DNA of 64,000 bases from an uncultured Ectothiorhodospiraceae bacterium (GCA_913061005.1 CAJXSH010000002.1:1-64000), one strand, 5' to 3'. Shown: positions 36,936-47,139, counted from the stretch's first letter. The notes: generated by a model from the letters alone, not told the origin. Numbers and translations are program-made.

Positions 36936-38393
36936 TCAACGCCGCCAGAACGCCGGCGTGAAGAGCACCAGCAGGGTGAAGATCTCTAGCCGGCCCATGA
37001 TCATCGCCAGGCACATCACCAGCTTGGGGCCATCACCGACAGCGGCGAAGTTGGCCGCCACCTCACCCAGCGCCGGTCCCAGGTTGGCCAGACCGGATGC
37101 CACCGCCGAAAACGCCGTGATCTGGTCAAGCCCCATGGCGAGCATCAGCAGCATCAAAAAGATGAACAGCACCACATAAGCGGCAAAAAACCCCCAGACC
37201 GCGTCGATGACCCGCTCGTTGACCGCCCGGTCGCCGACCTTGACCGGGAGCTGCGCCTGGGGATGGATCAGCCGGAGGATTTCGCGGCCGCCCTGGCGCC
37301 ATAACAGCAGCACGCGCATGACCTTCAGCCCCCCGGAGGTGGAATTGGCACAGCCGCCCATCACCGCCACGAAGAGCAGGAGTACGGGCAGAAACGCCGG
37401 CCAGACGTAGTACGAGGCGGTGGTATAGCCGGTGGTGGTGGCAAAGGAGACCACCTGAAAGATGGCATGGTGCCAGGTCTCGGTGAGCGGCAGGTTATGG
37501 GCGGCCTGGTAGATCAAAAGCCCGCCCATGACCAGAAAAACCACCACACCCAGCATGGTCAGAAAGGTCACCAGTTCCGGGTCGGAACGCCAGGGCTCGG
37601 TGCTCATGCGGCGCCAGGCCAGAAAATGCAGCGAGTAGTTGAGCGCCGAGATGATCATAAAGACCACGGCGATCATCTCGATCAGCGCGCTGTCAAAATA
37701 GCCGATGCTGGCATCGTGGGTGGAAAAACCGCCGGTGGCGATGGTGGTAAAGGCATGACTGACGGCGTCAAAAAGGCTCATGCCGGCCGCCCAGTAGGCA
37801 AGCGCACAGACCACGGTCAACCCCAGATAGATGTACCACAGCGCCTTGGCCGTCTCGGCGATCCGCGGGGTCAGCTTGGCATCCTTGACCGGCCCCGGCA
37901 GTTCGGCCCGATAGAGCTGCATGCCACCGATGCCGAGCATAGGCAGAATGGCCACCGCCAGCACGATGATCCCCATGCCCCCGAGCCATTGCAGCTGCTG
38001 GCGGTAATACTGGATGGAAAGCGGCAGATCATCGATGCCGACAATGGCCGTCGCACCGGTGGTGGTCAGGCCCGAGACGCTCTCGAATAAGGCATCCACC
38101 AACGAGAACGCCGCCGCATCCTGAAGGACCAGGGGCACCGCGCCGGCGGCCCCCAGCACCACCCAGAACATCGCCACCACAAAAAACCCGTCGCGGGTCC
38201 GCAGCTCGCGCCGCGATTGGCGAACCGGCAACCAGAGCAGCCCCCCCAGCCCCAGCAGCAGCGCAAACGTCAGGAAAAACGCCGTGGCCACGCCGTCCGC
38301 CACCGCCATCGACAACAGCGCCGGTGGCAGCATCGTGACACTGAAGACCATCAGCAATACGCCAAGGACTCGCTGGACGGCATCGGGATGCAT
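36936..38393 (-). CDS. trkH: Potassium uptake protein TrkH
   Basis: 485 residues with about ten transmembrane helices. Selectivity-loop segments are GLTTTGATAIVGIDD, FTTIATGGFSTHD, VSFATTTGYTTASY and AVASGLANLGPALGE, the four pore repeats of TrkH/KtrB channels. It imports K+ with protons or by channel-like flow, gated by TrkA. It follows trkA by 12 bases. K+ uptake is central to osmoadaptation in salt-loving bacteria. Confidence 0.95.
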   Translation of the reverse strand: MHPDAVQRVLGVLLMVFSVTMLPPALLSMAVADGVATAFFLTFALLLGLGGLLWLPVRQSRRELRTRDGFFVVAMFWVVLGAAGAVPLVLQDAAAFSLVDALFESVSGLTTTGATAIVGIDDLPLSIQYYRQQLQWLGGMGIIVLAVAILPMLGIGGMQLYRAELPGPVKDAKLTPRIAETAKALWYIYLGLTVVCALAYWAAGMSLFDAVSHAFTTIATGGFSTHDASIGYFDSALIEMIAVVFMIISALNYSLHFLAWRRMSTEPWRSDPELVTFLTMLGVVVFLVMGGLLIYQAAHNLPLTETWHHAIFQVVSFATTTGYTTASYYVWPAFLPVLLLFVAVMGGCANSTSGGLKVMRVLLLWRQGGREILRLIHPQAQLPVKVGDRAVNERVIDAVWGFFAAYVVLFIFLMLLMLAMGLDQITAFSAVASGLANLGPALGEVAANFAAVGDGPKLVMCLAMIMGRLEIFTLLVLFTPAFWRR

Positions 38394-38405
38394 TGGCTTT
38401 GGCCC

Positions 38406-39782
38406 CTAAAGGAAGCCCGTCCCCACCGAGAAAAGCTTCTCGACGTCGGCCAGACGGGATTTATCAACCAAAAAGAGAATGACATGGTCCTCGGGCTCGA
38501 TGACCGTATCGTGGTGGGCCATGACCACATCGTCACCGCGGACGATGGCGCCGATGGTCGTCCCCCGCGGCAGGCGGATCTGATCGATGCGCTTGCCCAC
38601 AACATCCGAGCTGCCGGCATCACCATGGGCCACCGCCTCGATGGCCTCTGCCGCCCCGCGCCGGAGGCTGTGGACCGCGGCCACATCACCGCGCCGGATA
38701 TGCGCCAACAGACTGCCGATGGTCGCCTGCTGCGGCGAGATGGCCACATCGATATCGTCACTGGACTGGATCAGATCGACATAGGCGGCGCGGTTGATCA
38801 GCGCCATCACCGTCCGCGCACCCCGACGCTTGGCCAGCATGGCCGAGAGGATGTTGGCCTCGTCATCATTGGTCAGCGCACAGAACACATCGGTGTTCTC
38901 GATGTTCTCTTCGAGCAGCAGGTCCTCGTCGGCGGCATCGCCCCGCAGCACGATGGTCTTTCTGAGGTCATCGGCGATGGCCCGACAGCGCTGGGTGTCA
39001 TGCTCGATGATCTTGACCTGATAGTGCATCTCGAGCGACTGGGCCAGCCGGGTGCCAATGTTGCCGCCGCCGGCCAGCATGATGCGGCGGACCGGCTTGT
39101 CCAGCCGACGCAGCTCGCTCATGACCGCGCGAATGTTCTTGCGGGCAGCGACAAAAAAGACCTCGTCGCCGGCCTCGATCACCGTATCGCCCTCGGGGAT
39201 GATGGCGCTGCCGCGCCGGTAGATGGCCGCCACCCGGGTCTGCACGCCGGGGACGTGCTCGCGCAGCGTCCGCAGCTCCTGGCCCACCAGCGGCCCGCCG
39301 TAGTAAGCGCGCACACCCACCAGCCGGACCCGGCCGTCGGCAAAATCCATGACCTGCAGCGCGCCGGGGTGCTCGATCAGCCGCCGGACATACTGGGTCA
39401 CCAGCTGCTCCGGGCTGATCAGCACATCAATGGGCAGGGCATCCGGGGCAAAGATCTGGGGATGCGAGAGGTATGCCACCGACCGCACCCGGGCGATCTT
39501 GGTGGGTGTGTCGAAAAGCGTCGCCGAGACCTGACAGGCCACCATGTTGGCCTCGTCCGAGTTGGTCACCGCGATCACCATGTCGGCATCATCGGCGCCC
39601 GCGCGCTGGAGCACCTCGGGGTGGGTGGCGTGGCCGGCGATGGTGCGAAGATCGAGCCGGTCCTGCAGCCCCTGCAGGATCTGCGGATCCCGATCCACCA
39701 CGGTGATGTCGTTGTCTTCGCTGGTCAGGTTGGCGGCGACCGTGCCCCCCACCTGACCGGCGCCCAGGATGATGATCTTCAT
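38406..39782 (-). CDS. trkA: Trk system potassium regulatory protein TrkA
   Basis: 458 residues with two RCK units. The first nucleotide site is [18 protein letters not shown] (residues 2-19) and the second [19 protein letters not shown] (about 233-251), each followed by a TrkA-C-like domain. It binds NAD(H) or ATP/ADP and gates TrkH. Its stop overlaps the NtrX start region by 4 bases. Confidence 0.95.
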   Translation of the reverse strand: MKIIILGAGQVGGTVAANLTSEDNDITVVDRDPQILQGLQDRLDLRTIAGHATHPEVLQRAGADDADMVIAVTNSDEANMVACQVSATLFDTPTKIARVRSVAYLSHPQIFAPDALPIDVLISPEQLVTQYVRRLIEHPGALQVMDFADGRVRLVGVRAYYGGPLVGQELRTLREHVPGVQTRVAAIYRRGSAIIPEGDTVIEAGDEVFFVAARKNIRAVMSELRRLDKPVRRIMLAGGGNIGTRLAQSLEMHYQVKIIEHDTQRCRAIADDLRKTIVLRGDAADEDLLLEENIENTDVFCALTNDDEANILSAMLAKRRGARTVMALINRAAYVDLIQSSDDIDVAISPQQATIGSLLAHIRRGDVAAVHSLRRGAAEAIEAVAHGDAGSSDVVGKRIDQIRLPRGTTIGAIVRGDDVVMAHHDTVIEPEDHVILFLVDKSRLADVEKLFSVGTGFL

Positions 39783-41146
39783 GCCCTGCCCCCGCCGGCT
39801 TCGCTGCCCTCGCGCGGGTCGATGCCCAGCGAGCGCAGCTTGCGATAAAGATGGGTCCGCTCCATGCCCGCCAGCCGGGCCAGCCCGGCGACGCTGCCGC
39901 CGGCACGCTCGAGCTGCTGCTGCAGATAGGCCCTTTCGAACTGCTCGCGGGCCTCACGCAGAGGCAACTCGAGCGGGATCGATGGCGGCCACCCGGCGTC
40001 CGCCTGGCCGGGGCCCGCGGTGGCCAGCGCGGCCTCCACCTCGTCGACATCGATATCCAGGCCATCACCGAGCACCAGCAACCGCTGCACCAGGTTGCGC
40101 AACTCGCGGACATTGCCCGGCCAGTCGTGGTGGCGCAGACGGTTCTGGGCCGCCACGGTAAACCGCCGGTACTTAAGCCCCTCGGCCTCGACCATCCCGT
40201 CGACAAAAAACCGCACCAGCTCGGGGATGTCCTCGGCATGGGCCCGCAACGCCGGCACCTCGAGCGGGATGACGCTGAGTGCGTAGCACAAGTCCTGCCG
40301 GAATGCCCCCGCTGCGACGGCGTCGGCGGGATCATGGCGGGTGATGGCGATCATGCGCACATCCAGCGGCACCTGGGCCGAGCCGCCCACCCGCTGAAAG
40401 CCGCCGGCATCGATCGCCGAGGCCAGTCGTGTCTGCGCCTCGGCATCCAGGTCGGTCAGCCCATCGATGACCAGCGTCCCGCCGGCGGCGGCCTCGAGCC
40501 GCCCGGTGCGCGTCGCGCCGGCGATTTCCTGTCCGAACAGCTCTTCGGCGGCGCTGGACCCGGCAATGGTCCCCGCGGCGACCTCGACCAGCGGTCCGTT
40601 GCGCCGGGCACTCAGGCCATGGATGTATCGGGCCAGGCATTTACGACCACTGCCGGGCTCACCGCTGATCAGCACCCAGCTATCGCCGGCGGCGGTCCGC
40701 TCGGCCTGTTCGCGCAGATCACTCATCAACGTGCTGCGTCCCACCGGCGTGACCGGGGCAGGGCGGGGCGCTGCCGGATGCTGGGCGAGGGCCTGCTCGA
40801 CCGTGGCCAGGAGCTTGCCCATGGACAGGGGCTTTTCGACAAAATCGATGGCGCCGTGGCGGGTTGCTTCTACGGCGGTCTCGACGGTGCCGTGGCCCGA
40901 GATCATCACCACCGGAAAGTTCAGCTCACCCGCCGCCGCCCAGGCCTTGAGCACCGATATGCCGTCCTCGCCGGGCATCCAGATGTCCAGCAGGACCAGT
41001 TCGGGGCGGCGCTCACGCAGCTGCTCGCGGGCGGCCTCGGCGCTCTCGGCGGTGGCCACCTCGTAGCCCTCATCCTCGAGGATCTCGCGGACCAGATCGC
41101 GGATATCCGGCTCATCATCGACGACCAGCACATACGCTTTGCTCAT
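39779..41146 (-). CDS. ntrX: NtrX-type response regulator with degenerate AAA+ domain
   Basis: 455 residues. The receiver domain has Asp10-11, phospho-acceptor Asp54 (VLLD) and Lys105. The central domain keeps a Walker A-like GEPGSGRK (162-169) and [10 protein letters not shown] (342-351). The sigma-54-contacting GAFTGA loop is missing: [18 protein letters not shown] shows a shortened version. The Walker B acidic pair is GGTLVIDG instead of LDE. A C-terminal helix-turn-helix of the Fis type remains. It is paired with ntrY and overlaps trkA. It probably binds DNA but is unlikely to activate sigma-54 promoters in the normal way. Confidence 0.88.
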   Translation of the reverse strand: MSKAYVLVVDDEPDIRDLVREILEDEGYEVATAESAEAAREQLRERRPELVLLDIWMPGEDGISVLKAWAAAGELNFPVVMISGHGTVETAVEATRHGAIDFVEKPLSMGKLLATVEQALAQHPAAPRPAPVTPVGRSTLMSDLREQAERTAAGDSWVLISGEPGSGRKCLARYIHGLSARRNGPLVEVAAGTIAGSSAAEELFGQEIAGATRTGRLEAAAGGTLVIDGLTDLDAEAQTRLASAIDAGGFQRVGGSAQVPLDVRMIAITRHDPADAVAAGAFRQDLCYALSVIPLEVPALRAHAEDIPELVRFFVDGMVEAEGLKYRRFTVAAQNRLRHHDWPGNVRELRNLVQRLLVLGDGLDIDVDEVEAALATAGPGQADAGWPPSIPLELPLREAREQFERAYLQQQLERAGGSVAGLARLAGMERTHLYRKLRSLGIDPREGSEAGGGRA

Positions 41147-43320
41147 GGCTTGTCTCCTGCCCGGGCATCACCGGCTGCCCGGCGCGGCAGCCGCACGGTG
41201 ATCCCGGCGCCCTCATCGGTGTTGCGGGCACTGATCGTGCCATTGTGCTCCTCGACAATCTTTTTGACGATGGCAAGCCCAAGGCCCGAACCCCGGGGCT
41301 TGCTGCTGACGTAGGGCTCGAACAGCTGGCTGAGCATCTCGGGGGCAAAGCCCGGGCCGTTGTCATGGATATGCAGCTCGATCATGCCATCAAAGCGGCC
41401 CTGGCCGGCGGCGGTGGTCACCGTGATGCGGCAGGACTCGCCGCCTGCCGCCTCGATGGCATTGCGCAGCAGATTATTGAGCAACTGCCGCAACCGCCCC
41501 GGATCCGCCTCGAGCCGGGGCAGCCCGTCTGCAAGCTGCAACTCGAACCATGGCCGGGCGGTCTCGTTGCGGTAGAGCTCGACCACCTCCCGGACCAGGG
41601 CATTCAGATCCAGCGCCTGGGGTTGCAGCGCCGGTGGACGGGCATATTCCGAGAAGGCCTGGACCATCTCCTTCATGGCCTCGACCTGGTGGATGATCGT
41701 ATCCGTGGAGCGCTGCAGCAATGCGGCCTCGTCTTCGGACAGCCCATCACCGACCTTGTGCTGGAGGCGTTCGGCGGACAGCTGAATGGGCGTGAGCGGG
41801 TTGCGGATTTCGTGGGCGAGGCGCCGCGCGACCTCGCCCCAGGCCGCATCACGCTGCGCCTGAATGAGGGTGGTGACATCATCGAAGACAATGACCTCGC
41901 CACCCCGGTCGCCCTCGCCGGGCAGACGCGCACCACTGCAGATCAGCGAACGCCGGCCATCCGGGGTGTCGATGGCCAGCTCGGCGCGCCACTCGCCGTC
42001 GGGCAGCTGGCGATGGCGGCCGATGAGCTCGACGAACGGTTCAAAATTGGGATGGTCCGGGACCAGCGCCGCCAGGGGTCGACCCACCCCCTGTTCGAGG
42101 GACACCGCCAGGATGTCCGAGGCCGCCTGGTTGAAGGTCCGCAGGCTGCCATCCGGCGCCAGCGCCAGCACCCCCGAGGAGAGCCGGCCGAGGACGGTCT
42201 CGAGGTAGGTCCGCTGCGATTCGACCAGATCCTGGCTCTGTCGGGCGGCATCGCGGACCTCGGCCACACGGCGCGACATCTCGTTGAACGAGCGCACCAG
42301 AAAACCCAGCTCATCATTGCCCCCGGGCGGCAGCTGCTTGCCGTACTGCCCAGCGGCCATGGCCTGCGTGCCCTCGGCCAGCCGGCTGACCGGTGCAACC
42401 AGCCGACGGGCCAGATAGAAGGCCGACCAGACCGCAAAGAGCAGCGAGAGCAGCAGCACCAGCGACAGGGTCAGACTGAAGCTGTCCTTCAGCGGCCCGC
42501 GCAGATAGGCCAGTTCGCGATATTCGCTAAAGGCGGTTTCCACCTCATCGGCGAGGTCGTTGATCCGCGGCGAGACCTGGAAGAGCCCCTGCAACACCCG
42601 GTTGCTGCCCGGCCCGTCCGGGCCGGGGGCCGGCACCAGGGCGCGGATATGCAAACCGGCATTTTCGATGGGATCGAGCCCCACATAGGGGCGGCCCTGC
42701 CGCAGCTGCAAAAGGATGCCCTCTTCGGGCCGATGGGGCAGGATATTGGCGGTATCCACGCTGCTGGCGGCGATGATCCGGCCGTTCTCGCCCAGCAACG
42801 CCAGCTCTGAGGCATTGGTGCGCACGCGCAGATCCCCCAGGGTGATCGGCGCCATTTGCTCGTCGACATCGCTGAGCTCCCGGGCGGCTTCCTGCAGTCG
42901 CTGCTGCATATCGCGCATGCGCTGATCGAGCGAGGCCTGCGAGAGGGCGAGCGCATCATCGAGGGCGTTTTCCACCCGCACATCAAACCAGCTATCCACA
43001 CCGCGTTGCAGAAACTGCATCGAAAACCCGTAGACAATCGTCCCGGGGACCACGGCCAACATCACAAAAAGCGCCATCAATCGCAGCGTCAGCCGACTGC
43101 CCGCCTCCCGCGCCTGCACCGCACGAATCAGCCGCCAGAGGTTGTTGCCGATCACCCCCAGCAGCACCACCAGCACCAGGCCGTTGAGCAGCAGCAGCCA
43201 GAGATAGAGCTGGCCAAAGCGCGCCGAGTTCTCGGTCGCCGCACTGAGCAGGTACAACGACAGCACCAGCAGAATGCTCAGGCCGATTCGCAACAGCCCC
43301 TGGGACGGCCAGCGGATCAT
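41143..43320 (-). CDS. ntrY: NtrY-type membrane sensor histidine kinase
   Basis: 725 residues. There are two N-terminal helices, a periplasmic sensor part and a transmembrane helix, then a HAMP region (LAEGTQAMAAGQYGKQLPP, about 320-340) and a PAS domain. HisKA has RRLAHEIRNPLTPIQLSAERL with the phospho-His, and the ATPase has LNNLLRNAIEA, HDNGPGFAPE and GSGLGLAIVKK. The start is fixed by ATGA overlap with the DUF4390 gene. It phosphorylates NtrX; in proteobacteria this pair responds to redox or nitrogen state. Confidence 0.93.
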   Translation of the reverse strand: MIRWPSQGLLRIGLSILLVLSLYLLSAATENSARFGQLYLWLLLLNGLVLVVLLGVIGNNLWRLIRAVQAREAGSRLTLRLMALFVMLAVVPGTIVYGFSMQFLQRGVDSWFDVRVENALDDALALSQASLDQRMRDMQQRLQEAARELSDVDEQMAPITLGDLRVRTNASELALLGENGRIIAASSVDTANILPHRPEEGILLQLRQGRPYVGLDPIENAGLHIRALVPAPGPDGPGSNRVLQGLFQVSPRINDLADEVETAFSEYRELAYLRGPLKDSFSLTLSLVLLLSLLFAVWSAFYLARRLVAPVSRLAEGTQAMAAGQYGKQLPPGGNDELGFLVRSFNEMSRRVAEVRDAARQSQDLVESQRTYLETVLGRLSSGVLALAPDGSLRTFNQAASDILAVSLEQGVGRPLAALVPDHPNFEPFVELIGRHRQLPDGEWRAELAIDTPDGRRSLICSGARLPGEGDRGGEVIVFDDVTTLIQAQRDAAWGEVARRLAHEIRNPLTPIQLSAERLQHKVGDGLSEDEAALLQRSTDTIIHQVEAMKEMVQAFSEYARPPALQPQALDLNALVREVVELYRNETARPWFELQLADGLPRLEADPGRLRQLLNNLLRNAIEAAGGESCRITVTTAAGQGRFDGMIELHIHDNGPGFAPEMLSQLFEPYVSSKPRGSGLGLAIVKKIVEEHNGTISARNTDEGAGITVRLPRRAAGDARAGDKP

Positions 43321-43895
43321 GGCGCCACCTGTTGGTAGCGAACGCCACTGGCGATCTGCCATTGGTCGTCGATCAGCGCCCGGGTGCGCAGCAGCCGGGG
43401 CAGGGGGTCGGTCTCCAGCGCCGTGGACAGGCCCAGGCGATAGCGCTTGTGCCCCGCCAGCCGGTCTGCGGCAATCACCGGCCAGGCCTCGACCCGACCC
43501 AGCCGCAACAGCAGGGCATCGAGATTGCGAAAGCTCCGGCTCTCGCCGGTATCCAGCCGGGTGAGGACATAGCGTCGTGAGATGGCATGGTACTGAAGCC
43601 GGTGACGGCGCTCATGGATCACCACACGGGCGTTGCGCCACCACCAGCGCAGGCGCTGCAGCCGCAGCGTCTGCGAGATGACCACCGACACCCCACTCTC
43701 GAGGGCTTCAACCACCGGCGCGGTCAGACGGTAATCAAGCCGAGCATCCGCCACCAGCACCCCCTCTTCAAAGCGGGGCGAGAGCTCGAGGACACGGAAA
43801 TCCGCCTCGGCCATCGCCGGCATGACCGCCAGCAACAGCCACAGCAGATGGATCCATCGGCCCACCGTCGGTTCAGTGTTTTTCAAAACAGGCAT
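43317..43895 (-). CDS. DUF4390 domain exported protein
   Basis: 192 residues. A signal-like segment (WIHLLWLLLAVMPAMAEA) covers about 12-29, followed by a DUF4390 domain with ADARLDYRLTAPVVEALESGVSVV and RWWWRNARVVIHERRHRLQYHAIS. The function is not established. It always tends to lie before ntrY in gammaproteobacteria, which holds here. The start is uncertain: ATG 43895 overlaps rsmB by 23 bases; GTG 43865 is the alternative and would also begin just before the signal. Confidence 0.8.
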   Translation of the reverse strand: MPVLKNTEPTVGRWIHLLWLLLAVMPAMAEADFRVLELSPRFEEGVLVADARLDYRLTAPVVEALESGVSVVISQTLRLQRLRWWWRNARVVIHERRHRLQYHAISRRYVLTRLDTGESRSFRNLDALLLRLGRVEAWPVIAADRLAGHKRYRLGLSTALETDPLPRLLRTRALIDDQWQIASGVRYQQVAP

Positions 43896-45192
43896 AGTAA
43901 AAGCCATCGACCCCGGACTCGCCGGTGCGGATCTGCTGACCGTAACGAAGCCTTGTGCCCACGGGAAGCGTCGGCTCGACCACCCGCAGATCGTCCCGTC
44001 CCCGGGCAAAAGCCGCCGCCTGCGCCTCGTTCTCGGCCTCGAGGACCGAGCAGGTGGCGTAGACCAGTCGCCCGCCGGGTCGCAATAACGGCCAGAGGGC
44101 CTGCAGCAGCCGGCCCTGCAGCGCGGTCAGCCGGGCGATATCTTCGGCGCGCCGCAGCCATTTGATATCCGGATGGCGACGGATGACACCGCTGCCGCTA
44201 CACGGGGCATCCAGCAGGATGCGGTCAAAGGGTTGCCCGTCCCACCAACTCGAGGGTTCGGCGGCATCGGCGGCCATCGAGCGGGCACCGACGCCGACCC
44301 GCGTGAGTGTGGCATCCAGGCGCTCCAGCCGGGATGGGTCGCTATCCAGTGCCACCAGCGTCACATCGGCCCGCTCGAGGATGTGCGCGGCCTTGCCACC
44401 CGGCGCGGCGCAGGCATCCAGCACCCGGTCACCCGCGGCGGGGTCGAGCAGATCCGCGGCCAACTGCGCGGCGCCGTCCTGCACCGAACAATCGCCCTGC
44501 GCAAAACCGGGCAGATCCGTTACCGGCGTTGGCCGTGCAAGCACCAGGGCATCGGCAAAACCGGGCAGCGGGTGCGCCTCGAGGCCGACCTCAGCCAGCC
44601 GCGCCTGGTAGGCCTTTTGGGTGGACCGGCGGCGGTTTACCCGCAAAACCATCGGGGCATGCTGGTTCTGGGCGGCGAGCAAAGGCTCGAGCTGCTGCGG
44701 CCAGTCGGCGGCCAGACGCTGGTAGAGCCAGTCCGGCAGCGAGGCCGCCACCGCCGGCGTGCGATCGACACGGGCTGTCAGCGCCGTTTTTTCGCGCAGA
44801 AAACGCCGAAGCACCGCGTTGACGAGCTTGCCCGCCCAGGCCTTGTGACAGGTCCGGGTCAGGGCGACGGTTTCAGAGACCGCCGCGTGGGGCGGAGTAT
44901 GGAGGTGGATGAGCTGAAAGAGCCCCAGTTCCAGGACCAGCGCCAGGTCCTGATCGCGCCGGCGCAGTGGCTTGGCCAGCAGCCGGTCGCGCAACGCCCC
45001 GAGCCGCCGATGCTCACGCAGCACACCATAGGCGAGCGTTCGGCAAAAGGCCCGATCCCGGGGTTCGGAGAACACCGTCTCGCGCCCGGCCAGCGCGGCA
45101 TCGAGCGAACGCCCCTTGTCGAGCACATCCAGGAGCACCTGAAGGGCCACAAGCCGCGAATCAGTCAAACCGCTCGCCTGCCTGAAGGCCAT
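43873..45192 (-). CDS. rsmB: 16S rRNA (cytosine967-C5)-methyltransferase RsmB
   Basis: 439 residues. The N-terminal NusB-like RNA-binding domain (about 10-140; LNKGRSLDAAL-type helices and KLVNAVLRRFLRE) precedes a methyltransferase domain. That domain has DACAAPGGKAAHI for the cofactor, LLDAPCSGSGVIRRHPDIKWLR with the catalytic Cys and VYATCSVLEAEN. It methylates C967 of 16S rRNA. Start is ATG 45192, overlapping fmt; a TTG at 45168 with SD-like GGCGAGCGG is the alternative. Confidence 0.94.
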   Translation of the reverse strand: MAFRQASGLTDSRLVALQVLLDVLDKGRSLDAALAGRETVFSEPRDRAFCRTLAYGVLREHRRLGALRDRLLAKPLRRRDQDLALVLELGLFQLIHLHTPPHAAVSETVALTRTCHKAWAGKLVNAVLRRFLREKTALTARVDRTPAVAASLPDWLYQRLAADWPQQLEPLLAAQNQHAPMVLRVNRRRSTQKAYQARLAEVGLEAHPLPGFADALVLARPTPVTDLPGFAQGDCSVQDGAAQLAADLLDPAAGDRVLDACAAPGGKAAHILERADVTLVALDSDPSRLERLDATLTRVGVGARSMAADAAEPSSWWDGQPFDRILLDAPCSGSGVIRRHPDIKWLRRAEDIARLTALQGRLLQALWPLLRPGGRLVYATCSVLEAENEAQAAAFARGRDDLRVVEPTLPVGTRLRYGQQIRTGESGVDGFYYACFEKH

Positions 45193-46096
45193 GACCGCGC
45201 AGGAATGCATCCACATCCTGGGCTCGCCCGCCGGCGGCCTGGACGCGTTTTAGCCGCAGCACCCCCGACCCGGTCTGGACATCGATGCCCTGTGCATCGG
45301 CGCTCAGTACCGTCCCCGGTGGCGCATCGGCATCCGCCCCGTTCAATGGCTCGGCCAACCACAGCTTCAGGGTGGCCCCGGCCCAGCCGCAACGCATTAC
45401 GGGCCAGGGATTGAAGGCACGGATGCGGCGCGCCAGCACCTCGGCCGGCTGCCGCCAGTCCACCCGGGCCTCGTCGGTGGTGATCTTCTCGGCATAGGTG
45501 ATGCCCGTTGCCGGTTGGGCGACCGCCGGACAACGCCCCGCCGCCCAGTCATCCAGTGTCTCCACCAGCAGTGCGGCACCGGCCTCGGCAAGACGGTCAT
45601 GGACACTGGCGGCGGTATCCTCATCACTGATGGGCGTCGAGCGCCGGGCCACCACCGGCCCGGTGTCCAGTCCGGCCGCCATCTCCATCAAGCACACGCC
45701 GGTCTCGCGGTCTCCGGCCTCGATGGCTCGCTGGATCGGGGCCGCGCCCCGCCAGCGGGGCAGCAGCGAGGCATGGATGTTCAAACAGCCGTGACGGGGG
45801 ATCGCCAGCACCGCCGGCGGCAGGATCAAGCCATAGGCCGCGACGATCATCACATCCGCGTCCAGATCACGCAGGACCGCCTGTTCGGCCGCCCCGCTCA
45901 ACCGAGCGGGCTGTTGCACCGGCAGATCATGCTCACTGGCCACGGCCTTGACCGGCGAGGCGGTCAGCCGACGTCCCCGGCCCGCCGGCCGATCCGGTTG
46001 GGTGTAGACAGCGGCGATGGTGTGCGGGCCGTCGATCAGCCGCCGCAGCGCGGGCACGGCGAATTGCGGCGTTCCCGCATAGACAATGCGCATCAC
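45161..46096 (-). CDS. fmt: Methionyl-tRNA formyltransferase
   Basis: 311 residues. It begins MMRIVYAGTPQFAVPALRRL. The catalytic region is LNIHASLLPRWRGAAPIQRAIEAGD (near 109-133), with DTGPVVARR downstream and a C-terminal OB-like domain. It formylates Met-tRNA for initiation. It is one base from def and overlaps rsmB, the classic def-fmt-rsmB set. Confidence 0.96.
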   Translation of the reverse strand: MMRIVYAGTPQFAVPALRRLIDGPHTIAAVYTQPDRPAGRGRRLTASPVKAVASEHDLPVQQPARLSGAAEQAVLRDLDADVMIVAAYGLILPPAVLAIPRHGCLNIHASLLPRWRGAAPIQRAIEAGDRETGVCLMEMAAGLDTGPVVARRSTPISDEDTAASVHDRLAEAGAALLVETLDDWAAGRCPAVAQPATGITYAEKITTDEARVDWRQPAEVLARRIRAFNPWPVMRCGWAGATLKLWLAEPLNGADADAPPGTVLSADAQGIDVQTGSGVLRLKRVQAAGGRAQDVDAFLRGHGLQAGERFD

Positions 46097-46603
46097 TCAG
46101 GCGTGCTGCCGGGCGAGTTTTTCGTACCGCCGGCGTAGCCGCTTGCGCTTGAGATCCGAGAGATAGTCGATGAAAAGCCGCCCCTCGAGGTGATCGACCT
46201 CGTGCTGGATGCAGCGTGCCAGCAGCCCATCGGCCTCGATCTCAAAAACCTCGCCCGAGAGGTCCTGCGCCCGCAGTCGCAACTCGATGGGACGCTCCAC
46301 ATCATCGGCATAGCCCGGGATGGACAGACACCCCTCCTCGGCCACGTCGCAGCGCTCGGTGCGCTCGATGATCTCCGGGTTGATCAGCACCTGCGGCTCG
46401 TTGCCGGCATCGCTGATGTCGATCACCACAATGCGCTCGTGGACATCGATCTGGGTCGCCGCCAGCCCGATGCCCGGAGCGTCATACATGGTTTCGAACA
46501 TGTCATCGACCAGCGCCCGGACCCGCTCGTCGATCACCTCGACCCGCTGAGCGGGCGTACGCAGCCGTGGATCGGGATACTGCAGGATTTCGCGTTTTGC
46601 CAT
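46097..46603 (-). CDS. def: Peptide deformylase
   Basis: 168 residues. All three metal-site motifs are intact: GIGLAATQI (about 45-53), EEGCLSIPG (near 88-96; metal-binding Cys) and QHEVDHLEG (near 131-139; the two metal His and catalytic Glu). It removes the formyl group from new peptides. It is the first gene of a leftward run reaching tatC. Confidence 0.97.
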   Translation of the reverse strand: MAKREILQYPDPRLRTPAQRVEVIDERVRALVDDMFETMYDAPGIGLAATQIDVHERIVVIDISDAGNEPQVLINPEIIERTERCDVAEEGCLSIPGYADDVERPIELRLRAQDLSGEVFEIEADGLLARCIQHEVDHLEGRLFIDYLSDLKRKRLRRRYEKLARQHA

Positions 46604-46725
46604 GGATATTCCGTTGAGGGCCGCAATTCGGCGTTGCTAGCCTCGCGTATTCGGATCAGGCCCGCAGTATAGCCAAACCGACGGCATAACCACCAGTAAC
46701 TGCCTGACACAACAGGGAAGTTCCA
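46604..46725. promoter_or_regulatory. Divergent promoter region, def operon and LysM-family protein
   Basis: 122-base gap between divergent starts. For leftward transcription a TATACT box is at 46666-46671 but its -35 is weak. A GGGAAG ribosome-binding site precedes the rightward start. No regulator site was recognised. Confidence 0.4.
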
Positions 46726-47139
46726 ATGGCAACAAAACGACTGTCCATCCTGATCGTTCTGCTCATCGCCGGTCTGGCTCTGGCGCCCAACGCCACGGCC
46801 CAGCCACCGGTGGTATTCCCCCAGGAGCAAGCCATGCCTCGGGTGCTCACCGGCGAGGCGGGACGCACGCTCAGCGGCCCCGGTGACCGGATCCTCGCCC
46901 GCGGCCTTGCCGGGCGCAGTGCGCAGCGCTACTACCTGTTGCGACCGGGGCCACCGCTGGAGACCCGGCCGATCCACCGCCTCGAACAACGGCTCAGCAT
47001 CCTGGTGGGCACCGCCCGGGTCCTGCGCAGCGGCGAGCCTGCCCTGCTTCGGGTAGAGTCGGCGCAGCGCGCCGTGCGACCCGGTGATGCGCTGCTGGCA
47101 ATCGTAGAGGACAGACCGACCCCCCATGGATCTCGATGA
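46726..47139 (+). CDS. Truncated LysM-family exported protein (LysM domain absent)
   Basis: 137 residues with a signal peptide (ILIVLLIAGLALAPNATA) and a core GPGDRILARGLAGRSAQRYYLLRPGPPLE followed by GTARVLRSGEPALLRVESAQRAVRPGDALL. This core matches the middle of the LysM-domain proteins usually encoded before dprA. Here no LysM repeat precedes it, and the usual long C-terminal half is gone. It ends by running 14 bases into dprA. The protein may be a degenerate relic or a shortened functional form. The start at 46726 is supported by a GGGAAG ribosome-binding site. Confidence 0.65.
   Translation: MATKRLSILIVLLIAGLALAPNATAQPPVVFPQEQAMPRVLTGEAGRTLSGPGDRILARGLAGRSAQRYYLLRPGPPLETRPIHRLEQRLSILVGTARVLRSGEPALLRVESAQRAVRPGDALLAIVEDRPTPHGSR

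Noticed and set aside
41245..42810. Long open frame opposite ntrY
   Set aside because: Antisense shadow of a conserved kinase gene.
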